NCBI GenBank assembly: GCA_947492525.1 | Contig: CANLNQ010000027.1 | Coordinates: 1-64,000, forward strand | Origin: an uncultured Granulosicoccus sp. | Lineage (GTDB): Bacteria > Pseudomonadota > Gammaproteobacteria > Granulosicoccales > Granulosicoccaceae | Direction: 5' to 3' | DNA: 64,000 bases | In this document: piece after piece, positions 58,271-64,000 of the stretch | How the letters are laid out: each line of letters starts with the position of its first letter | Numbering within the stretch: the first letter of the stretch is position 1 | Made by a program: the position numbers and the translations under genes | The notes under the pieces: generated by a model | What the model was told of the DNA's origin: nothing | The model's input: the letters and a program-made list of their open reading frames with translations, nothing else | Database searches by the model: none

Positions 58271-60055
58271 ATGAAGCGAAAACACACCATGCTGGCCGTT
58301 GCCAGCACCCTTGCACTCGGTGTTGCAGGGGTTTGCAGCACGGCTGTCGCAGCGGATGTGTCCATTGAGGACATCATGAATGATCAGGCCAGTGGGGGCG
58401 ATATCGTGTCCTACGGTCTCGGGCCTCGTGGACAACGCTACAGCCCGTTGTCCACGCTGAACAAGGAGAACATCAAGAATCTCTATCCCGTCTGGTCTTT
58501 TTCCTTTGGCGGTGAAAAGCAGCGCGGACAGGAATCACAACCTCTGATCAAGGATGGCGTCATGTACGTCACTGGCTCCTACAGTCGCATGTGGGCCATC
58601 GACATCGCCACGGGCGAAGAGTTGTGGCAATACGATGCGCGTCTGCCCGAAGGCATTCTGCCATGCTGCGATGTTGTCAACCGAGGCGCTGCCATTCTGG
58701 GCGACAAGGTATTCTTCGGTACGCTCGATGCGAAGATCGTGGCACTGGATGCCAAGACCGGCAAGGTCATCTGGCGCAAGCGAATCGGTGATTACGAAGC
58801 AGGTTATTCCTACACGGCAGCACCGTTGATCGTGCCCACCGAGGCCCATGGCCCCTTGATCCTGACCGGCAATTCCGGTGGTGAATTCGGTATCGTCGGC
58901 CAGGTGGATGCCAGAAATCCGGATACCGGTGAACTGGTCTGGTCCAGACCGACCATTGAAGGCCACATGGGCACGCTCAATGGTGAAGAATCCACCATGA
59001 CCGGCAAGAAGAACGAAACCTGGGCCGGTGACCTGTGGCAGAACGGTGGAGGCGCTACCTGGTTGGGTGGTACCTACGATCCCGATACACAACTGGCGTA
59101 TTTCGGTACAGGAAATCCTGCACCCTGGAACAGTCATCTGCGTCCGGGAGACAACAAATGGACCTCTGCGCGGATAGCCATCGATCCGGAGAACGGTGAG
59201 ATCGTCTGGGGCTTCCAGTCCACGCCGCACGACGGATGGGATTATGACGGTGTCAACGAGTTCATCTCCTTCGACATGGAAAAGGACGGTGAAACCATCA
59301 AGGCGGGTGCAACGGCTGATCGAAACGGCTTTTTCTATGTGCTTGATCGAACCAATGGCGAATTCATTTCGGCCACACCATTCGTGCGGGACATTACCTG
59401 GGCCAGTGGCGTCGACGAAAATGGTCGCCCATTGTTCAATCCGGAGAATCGCCCGGGCAATCCAGCGGAAAGTGCCGATGGCAAGAAGGGTGAATCCATC
59501 TTTGCGGTTCCCGGCTTCCTCGGTGCCAAGAACTGGATGCCGATGGCCTACTCCCAGAAGACCAGCAACTTCTACATCCCGTCGAATGAGTGGGGTATGG
59601 ATATCTGGAACGAGCCCATCACCTACAAGAAAGGGGCGGCATACCTCGGGGCTGGCTTCACCATCAAGCCTCTGTTCGATGATTACATCGGCTCTCTGAA
59701 AGCAGTGGATCCGTCCACTGGCGAGATCAAATGGGAATACAAGAACAAGGCGCCATTGTGGGGTGGTGTACTGACCACCGCAGGCGGTCTGGTGTTCACT
59801 GGCACGCCGGAAGGCTATCTCAAGGCGTTTGACGACGAAACCGGTGAAGAGCTCTGGAAATTCCAGACCGGTACCGGCATCGTATCGTCTCCGATCACCT
59901 GGGAGCAGGATGGCGAGCAGTATGTTGCCATCGTGACCGGTTGGGGTGGAGCCGTGCCATTGTGGGGCGGAGAAGTCGCCAAGGTGGTCAGCTACCTGAA
60001 TCAGGGTGGTTCCGTCTGGGTGTTCAAGGTGCCTGAAGGCCTGGCTTCTCGCTAG
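58271..60055 (+). CDS. xoxF: PQQ-dependent alcohol dehydrogenase, XoxF type, lanthanide signature
   Basis: A 594-residue periplasmic quinoprotein oxidising methanol or other primary alcohols and reducing a cytochrome c. Signal peptide 1-28 (VCSTAVAA). The propeller carries the vicinal cysteines Cys132-Cys133 ([11 protein letters not shown]), Glu205 in GGEFGIVG, Asn282 in GTGNPAPWN and 'WDYDG' (323-327). Asp324 is the catalytic base position and Asp326 the extra acidic ligand that marks lanthanide-dependent enzymes; in calcium-type MxaF this residue is Ala. No mxaI small subunit gene is nearby, consistent with XoxF. ATG 58271 is preceded by GGAG at 58261-58264. The natural alcohol is not determinable, and a PedH-like ethanol enzyme remains possible. 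Confidence 0.93.
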   Translation: MKRKHTMLAVASTLALGVAGVCSTAVAADVSIEDIMNDQASGGDIVSYGLGPRGQRYSPLSTLNKENIKNLYPVWSFSFGGEKQRGQESQPLIKDGVMYVTGSYSRMWAIDIATGEELWQYDARLPEGILPCCDVVNRGAAILGDKVFFGTLDAKIVALDAKTGKVIWRKRIGDYEAGYSYTAAPLIVPTEAHGPLILTGNSGGEFGIVGQVDARNPDTGELVWSRPTIEGHMGTLNGEESTMTGKKNETWAGDLWQNGGGATWLGGTYDPDTQLAYFGTGNPAPWNSHLRPGDNKWTSARIAIDPENGEIVWGFQSTPHDGWDYDGVNEFISFDMEKDGETIKAGATADRNGFFYVLDRTNGEFISATPFVRDITWASGVDENGRPLFNPENRPGNPAESADGKKGESIFAVPGFLGAKNWMPMAYSQKTSNFYIPSNEWGMDIWNEPITYKKGAAYLGAGFTIKPLFDDYIGSLKAVDPSTGEIKWEYKNKAPLWGGVLTTAGGLVFTGTPEGYLKAFDDETGEELWKFQTGTGIVSSPITWEQDGEQYVAIVTGWGGAVPLWGGEVAKVVSYLNQGGSVWVFKVPEGLASR

Positions 60056-60070
60056 TTCTTCGTGATGTCG

Positions 60071-60105
60071 CCGGACCCGGGAACCTTCCGTGTTGCCGGG
60101 TCCGG
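60071..60105 (+). terminator. Hairpin after xoxF, terminator-like
   Basis: CCGGACCCGG (60071-60080) and CCGGGTCCGG (60096-60105) form a perfect 10-bp GC stem with a 15-nt loop, 15 bp after the xoxF stop. No U-run follows, so it may stabilise the 3' end or act with Rho. Confidence 0.5.
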
Positions 60106-60209
60106 ATGCAGTGCCCTTGCGGCATCGACCCGATTGCTCTTCAACGCCAGGATCGTTATCGGACTGAAGTAGCAGTCAGCGTTCGACAAGTCAATGTCTC
60201 ACGGTATGG

Positions 60210-60662
60210 ATGGCTGACGGTATGGATGATCCGGGTCAGAACCTGATAGTTGATGAACATCCCTTGTTCCGTGAGGCATTGGCAAGGGTTCTGCGACAGG
60301 TCTTTCCCGAAGCGGTTTCCCGAGAGGCCGACACGGTGGACGGGGCGGTTGCCATTCTGCAGACCGACGGTCTGTTCGATGTGGTCATGCTGGCCTTGAA
60401 TCTGGCGGGCATCGAGCGCTTCGATGGCCTGATGAAGCTGCGCAACCTCTTTCCCCGACAACCACTGCTGCTGTTCGCCGATTCTGACAACAGCTGTGTG
60501 GTTGAAGAGGCCATTGCACGCGGTGCGGCGGGGATATTGCCGAAGGTGCTGGGACAGGACGCCTTGTCCACCGCCATTCGCACTGTGGTCCGCGGTGATA
60601 TCTACATTCCCGAACCGTCGATGTCGATTGACAATGACGATGACAGGCTGTTGCTGACTTAA
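60210..60662 (+). CDS. Degenerate receiver-only protein related to LuxR-type response regulators
   Basis: A 150-residue receiver-like domain ('LIVDEHPLFREALARVLRQVF' at the start; Lys112 in 'GILPKVLG'). The beta3 phospho-acceptor Asp is replaced: 'FDVVMLALNLAGIERFDGL' has Ala62 where relatives have Leu-Asp-Leu. The sequence resembles the receiver half of AgmR/ExaE-type LuxR regulators that control PQQ alcohol dehydrogenases, but the DNA-binding half is missing: translation stops (TAA 60660-60662) exactly where an 8-bp repeat array begins. It is either a truncated regulator or a phosphorylation-independent stand-alone receiver. ATG 60222 is an alternative start. Confidence 0.7.
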   Translation: MADGMDDPGQNLIVDEHPLFREALARVLRQVFPEAVSREADTVDGAVAILQTDGLFDVVMLALNLAGIERFDGLMKLRNLFPRQPLLLFADSDNSCVVEEAIARGAAGILPKVLGQDALSTAIRTVVRGDIYIPEPSMSIDNDDDRLLLT

Positions 60663-60768
60663 TGACTTAATGAGTTGGTGACTTGGTGACTTGGTGTCTT
60701 GGTGTCTTGGTGTCTTGGTGTCTTGGTGTCTTGGTGTCTTGGTGCCTTGATGCCTTGATGCCTTGATG
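60657..60768. repeat. 8-bp tandem repeat, fourteen units
   Basis: Fourteen consecutive 8-bp units: two ACTTAATG, one AGTTGGTG, two ACTTGGTG, six TCTTGGTG and three CCTTGATG, without any gap. The first unit contains the stop codon of the receiver gene. Variant types are clustered, as produced by stepwise slippage. The array separates the receiver gene from the convergent FIST gene; 60769-60829 holds nothing else. Confidence 0.95.
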
Positions 60769-60829
60769 CAGAGGCGCCATGTTGTTTCGACGTCCTGATA
60801 TTCCGATGCCCTGGTGCTGTTCAGTCTTG

Positions 60830-62056
60830 CTAGCGCTTTGATTCCGTCTGCGATTCTTCCACCGCTTGCACCTGCTCCGGCGGTACCCCGATGGCGATAC
60901 CGGTGAAGGTCTGGTTGATGTGCATGGAATTGAATTGCTCGCCATAGGTATTGAAGCCGACGAAATTCTTTTCACGATACAGCTCCGCCACGCGATGGGT
61001 GGTCTGGCGGTGCAAGGCATCGAGCTTGCGGTAGATGCAATCGAAGCCGAACAGGATGTCGATGGTGCCGACGTGCTGCTCCAGTTCCTCGATGGCCTGA
61101 CGGGAAGACGCCACCATGCCTTCCGAGCGTGCCAGGGTCATGACCAGACCGTTGTCGATGGCGCAGAAGAAGGTCAGGGACTGATCATCGTTGAGCTGCT
61201 GTATCGAACGGCAATAGTATTCGCCGCCGAAGCGAATGATGACCGAATACGACGCGAAGCTGCCTGAATACAGTTCGTCGGGCTTCATGTCGATCGCATT
61301 GGCATAGGCCAGGGCGGCAGGTTCGGCATTGAATTCATTGACCCGGCGTAGATCGGGGTCGGCTTCGGTCACCACCAGCTTGTGCTCGGTGGGTACGAAA
61401 TTGTTGTTGGTAAACAGCCGGCAAGGCAGTTTGCAGTCGATCAACGTCAGAATGGCTGCGCCAGACAGGACCTGACCGTTGCAGATCTGCCAGGTCTTGT
61501 CGAAGTGGAGATCGTCACCGGCAGAACCACCGACCAGCGGCATGCCCTCCAGGCCTCTGTCGATGGCGACGGTCACAGTTTCCTCCGAATAGGAAAGACC
61601 ATCGATCAGCAGCAGGGCAAACTGCGTATGCGATTCGTCCGTGGCTGTCAGGGATTCCAGAAACTGCTCTTTGTGTCTGGCGCTGAGCTCTGCAATACTC
61701 TCCATGCCCAGGTTGGCGGCGTCGGTCATGACGGCGCAACGCGCCTCGAACCAGCGCGATGGCAGAAGGATGGCGATGAAACCGTTTTCCTGCATGCCAT
61801 CGGGTGTGACTTCACCACTGGTGGAGCAGCCACAATAAGGCAGGGACGGGCAACGCTGCTGCAGACCTGAGACCAGCTCTGCCGGTTCATGCCGGTTCAC
61901 GGAGAACCAGACGATGGCAAGTGCTACCGGTTGTTCCTCGGCTATTTCGGCGAGCCGGTCGCACAATTGTGCAGTATCTGCCGTTTCGCTCCACAACACC
62001 TGTATGCCGCTGGTGTAGCGTTTCAGGGATACAGGCTGGGATGCGGATCTGTTCAC
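60830..62056 (-). CDS. FIST-domain sensor protein
   Basis: A 408-residue soluble protein with the FIST N domain (about 30-225: 'LPYCGCSTSGEVTPDGMQENGF' quoted in part, 'LLLIDGLSYSEETVTVAIDRGLEGMPLVGGSAGDDL' in part) and the FIST C domain (about 230-395: 'FTGIAIGVPPEQ' at the end). FIST domains are predicted to bind small ligands, possibly amino acids, and are fused to or encoded beside signalling proteins; related proteins accompany PQQ-ethanol regulons in Pseudomonas. No histidine kinase is adjacent here. It is convergent with the receiver gene across the 8-bp repeat and 48 bp downstream of the DAHP synthase gene on the same strand. Confidence 0.88.
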   Translation of the reverse strand: MNRSASQPVSLKRYTSGIQVLWSETADTAQLCDRLAEIAEEQPVALAIVWFSVNRHEPAELVSGLQQRCPSLPYCGCSTSGEVTPDGMQENGFIAILLPSRWFEARCAVMTDAANLGMESIAELSARHKEQFLESLTATDESHTQFALLLIDGLSYSEETVTVAIDRGLEGMPLVGGSAGDDLHFDKTWQICNGQVLSGAAILTLIDCKLPCRLFTNNNFVPTEHKLVVTEADPDLRRVNEFNAEPAALAYANAIDMKPDELYSGSFASYSVIIRFGGEYYCRSIQQLNDDQSLTFFCAIDNGLVMTLARSEGMVASSRQAIEELEQHVGTIDILFGFDCIYRKLDALHRQTTHRVAELYREKNFVGFNTYGEQFNSMHINQTFTGIAIGVPPEQVQAVEESQTESKR

Positions 62057-62104
62057 GGATTCAGCGCAATGGCACGGTAGGGACCACTGAGTGTGTCATA
62101 GAGT

Positions 62105-63178
62105 TCACCCGGAGGTGAAGGGGTGATTTGCAATCGTCTTTTCCATTGCGCTGGCAAGTACCGCGAGGGTCTCTTCCGTTTCCTGCCAGCCCATACAGGC
62201 ATCGGTGATGCTCTGCCCGTAGGTCATCTCCGGCATTGGTGCCATGGCCTGCTTGCCTTCCACCAGGTGACTTTCGATCATGAGCCCGGCAATCAGCGAC
62301 GATTCTTCGGGCAGGCGCCGAGCAATATCGGCGGCAACCAGGGCTTGTCGCTTGTGGTCCTTCAGGCTGTTGCCGTGGCTGCAGTCGATCATGATGCGCG
62401 GCGAGATACCCCGCTTCTCCTGAGCCTCACTGGCGGCCCTGACGCTGGCACTGTCAAAATTCGGTTCCTTGCCGCCCCGAAGAATCAGGTGCGCATCCTC
62501 ATTGCCACGCGTCCTGAACAGGGCGATGCGACCTTCACTGGTCGGACTGAGAAAGGCATGGGCATGGCTGGCTGCCTGGATGGCGTCGATGGCGATGCCG
62601 ACATCGCCACTGGTGGCATTCTTGAATCCCACCGGACAGGAGAGGCCCGAGGCGATCTCCCGGTGCACCTGGCTTTCGGTGGTTCGAGCACCGATGGCTC
62701 CCCAGCTGACCGTGTCGGCATAGTACTGGCCGGTTGCCGCGTCGAGGAATTCACAGCCGGCGGGCATGCCGATGGCAGCCAGGTCCAGCAGCAGTTTGCG
62801 CGCCTTGAAAAGCCCTTCATCAATCTGGAAGCTGTTGTCCATATGAGGATCATTGATCAGGCCTTTCCAGCCGATGATGGTGCGCGGTTTTTCGAAGTAC
62901 ACCCGCATCACGATCTCCAGGGTGTCGCTGTATCGCAGTCGAAGCGTGTTCAGCTGCCCGGCGTAGTCCAGCGCGGCCACCGGGTCGTGAATGGAGCAGG
63001 GGCCGATGACGACCAGCAGCCGCGGATCGCGTCCATGGATGATGTCAGCAATGCGTTGGCGGGTGCCGGCAATCGCGTCGGCGTGATCGACGGGCAAGGG
63101 CAGTTCGGCGGCAAGCTCGGCCGGGCTCTGCATAGCGACAATCGATTCGATTCGAACGTCGGAAGTGGGGTTGTTCAT
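62105..63178 (-). CDS. 3-deoxy-7-phosphoheptulonate synthase (DAHP synthase, class I)
   Basis: A 357-residue enzyme joining phosphoenolpyruvate and erythrose-4-phosphate, the first step of the shikimate pathway. Visible motifs are 'VVIGPCSIHDPVAALDYA' (57-74), 'FEKPRTIIGWKGLINDPH' (quoted in part), 'IGARTTESQVHREIASGLSCPVGFKN' (in part), 'LRGGKEPN' and 'IDCSHGNSLKDHKRQ', all of the AroF/G/H type. Which of the three feedback classes it belongs to cannot be told by eye. It starts at ATG 63178. It is the gene downstream of a 7-bp repeat array. No aromatic-biosynthesis neighbour is seen. Confidence 0.96.
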   Translation of the reverse strand: MNNPTSDVRIESIVAMQSPAELAAELPLPVDHADAIAGTRQRIADIIHGRDPRLLVVIGPCSIHDPVAALDYAGQLNTLRLRYSDTLEIVMRVYFEKPRTIIGWKGLINDPHMDNSFQIDEGLFKARKLLLDLAAIGMPAGCEFLDAATGQYYADTVSWGAIGARTTESQVHREIASGLSCPVGFKNATSGDVGIAIDAIQAASHAHAFLSPTSEGRIALFRTRGNEDAHLILRGGKEPNFDSASVRAASEAQEKRGISPRIMIDCSHGNSLKDHKRQALVAADIARRLPEESSLIAGLMIESHLVEGKQAMAPMPEMTYGQSITDACMGWQETEETLAVLASAMEKTIANHPFTSG

Positions 63179-63333
63179 GGTGTTTGATCTGACGATGGCA
63201 GCGGCGGCGTGAACGTGTAGCCGCGCGAGTCAGTCATGATAACGCAGGAGTGCCTTGCGGGTATGGGATCGACAGCAGGGAACTGGCAGGACGCCTGCGC
63301 TGCGTCAGCTGGCGAAATTCAGGGCTGACCGTG

Positions 63334-63531
63334 GCAGAAGGCAGAAGGCAGAAGGCAGGGATCAGGGATCAGGGATGAGGGATCAGGGATCAGGGATCAG
63401 GAAACAGGGATCAGGAAACAGGAAACAGGAAACAGGAAACAGGAAACAGGAAACAGGAAACAGGAAACAGGAAACAGGAAACAGGAAACAGGAATCAGGA
63501 ATCAGGAATCAGGAATCAGGAATCAGGAATC
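63334..63531. repeat. 7-bp tandem repeat, about 28 units
   Basis: Continuous 7-bp periodicity: GCAGAAG three times, then AGGGATC units, then a long run of AGGAAAC, then AGGAATC. Variants are grouped in blocks. The array begins (minus direction) 38 bp after the stop codon of the ABC permease gene and ends about 155 bp before the DAHP synthase start. The flanking DNA (63179-63333 and 63532-63569) shows no other element. Confidence 0.95.
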
Positions 63532-63569
63532 AGGACCGGGTGGCTGATGCGACCCGGTCCTGCACGGCC

Positions 63570-64000
63570 TCAACCCTTGGTTGCACCCAGGGTAAGACCT
63601 GCAATGAAGTGCTTTTGCATGGCGAAGAACATCAGTACCGGTGGAATGGCGGCAAGCAGGGACGCTGCTGATACCAGTTGCCACTGACTGACAAACTGAC
63701 CGTTGAGCGCTCTGACACCCGCTGTGATGGGCAGTGCATGATCGCCCTGGATCAGCACGGTCGCCCAGAAGAAGTCATTCCAGATGAAGGTGAAGATCAA
63801 TACCGAGAGAGCAGCGATGGCAGGTTTCACCAGCGGCAGAACCAGATACCAGAAGATCTTGAATTCACCGACACCATCGATTCGGGCAGATTCGATCAGC
63901 TCATAGGGCAAGGCCTTGATGAAATTGCGCATGAACAGGGTGCAGAAGCCCAGCTGGAAGGCGGAGTGGAACAGCACCAGACCCTTCACCGTATCGTACA
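63570..64000 (-). CDS. Carbohydrate ABC transporter permease (MalG type), N-terminus beyond window
   Basis: The C-terminal 143 residues of an inner-membrane permease; the frame is open to the right edge of the window. The EAA loop is 'ESARIDGVGEFKIFWYLVLP' (the family EAA-x3-G-x9-I-x-LP), where the ATPase docks. It is preceded by 'LPYELI' and flanked by hydrophobic helices ending in 'PPVLMFFAMQKHFIAGLTLGATKG', the standard MalG-like C-terminus. The substrate is unknown; ATPase, partner permease and binding protein genes must lie outside. A 7-bp tandem repeat starts 38 bp beyond its stop. Confidence 0.92.
   Translation of the reverse strand, partial: YDTVKGLVLFHSAFQLGFCTLFMRNFIKALPYELIESARIDGVGEFKIFWYLVLPLVKPAIAALSVLIFTFIWNDFFWATVLIQGDHALPITAGVRALNGQFVSQWQLVSAASLLAAIPPVLMFFAMQKHFIAGLTLGATKG

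Noticed and set aside
60662-60829. Missing helix-turn-helix of the receiver gene in another frame
   Set aside because: All three plus-strand frames after the stop were read; they contain the repeat and short random peptides, with no LuxR-type motif.
44077-62056. PQQ biosynthesis genes, an mxaFI pair or lanmodulin in the island
   Set aside because: No frame resembles PqqA-E, the MxaI small subunit or an EF-hand lanmodulin; these would have to be elsewhere in the genome.
63334-63531. Possible CRISPR array (short repeats in a row); also considered at 18413, 41981 and 60657
   Set aside because: The units are directly adjacent without spacers and far shorter than, or unlike, CRISPR repeats; no cas gene is present.

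Overview
The window is GC-rich, gene-dense chromosomal DNA from an aerobic, Gram-negative, flagellated bacterium. It is most likely a gammaproteobacterium: there is a FleQ-FleN-FliA flagellar control block, a CCA-encoding tRNA-Glu, tripartite RND pumps, many lipoboxes, a GlyGly-CTERM-like tail and a PedF-type cytochrome. The genus cannot be named from the sequence alone. Both window edges cut genes.

Layout. 1-1075: the 3' part of an IS1634-like insertion sequence abutting the stump of an HNH endonuclease gene, followed by two perfect DnaA boxes in inverted orientation. 1272-5362: SDR-type proteins and lipoproteins. 5359-10283: an RND efflux operon with a divergent TetR regulator and a probable operator. 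10549-11284: a small heat-shock gene with a sigma32-like promoter and a clear terminator. 12383-18088: flagellar regulation (long FlgM-like protein, FleQ, FleN, FliA, a GYF_2-like protein, a degenerate GGDEF protein), then tRNA-Glu. 18531-22809: a second RND operon. 22943-35771: housekeeping and envelope genes (lipoprotein hydrolase, GDPD, HisN, a cadherin-like lipoprotein, a TolA/OmpA-like coiled-coil protein, a MocR regulator, a Kelch/TSP3 protein, a repeat protein with a peptidoglycan-binding tail, a YdjM-like hydrolase, DUF1840). 36055-43683: a DUF1501/DUF1800 pair, a molybdopterin oxidoreductase, a YHS protein and an EamA transporter.

The centrepiece is 44077-62056, a quinoprotein (PQQ) alcohol-oxidation island. 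A plus-strand operon encodes a PedF-type cytochrome c, an XoxJ-like binding protein, a SoxYZ-like carrier, a zinc metallohydrolase and a XoxF-type dehydrogenase with the Asp-Tyr-Asp lanthanide signature. Divergent from it is an eight-gene minus-strand operon: a rhodanese-like PQQ-associated protein with a long C-terminal extension, then MoxR, DUF58, DUF4381, two VWA proteins, a TPR protein and BatD. This is the gene content of Bat operons and resembles the mxaRSACKL maturation genes of calcium-type methanol dehydrogenase. A PQQ-associated periplasmic binding protein and a beta-propeller protein flank one side. A receiver lacking its phospho-acceptor and a FIST sensor flank the other. The likely chain is alcohol to XoxF-PQQ to PedF cytochrome to the respiratory chain, with the Bat/Mxa-like genes possibly helping to mature or load the enzyme.

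Six tandem-repeat arrays with unrelated units (13, 8, 35, 36, 8 and 7 bp) each lie immediately downstream of, or overlap, a stop codon. Two of them overlap the end of a gene, and one of those genes appears to lack its expected output domain. The right end (62105-64000) carries DAHP synthase and an edge-truncated sugar ABC permease.
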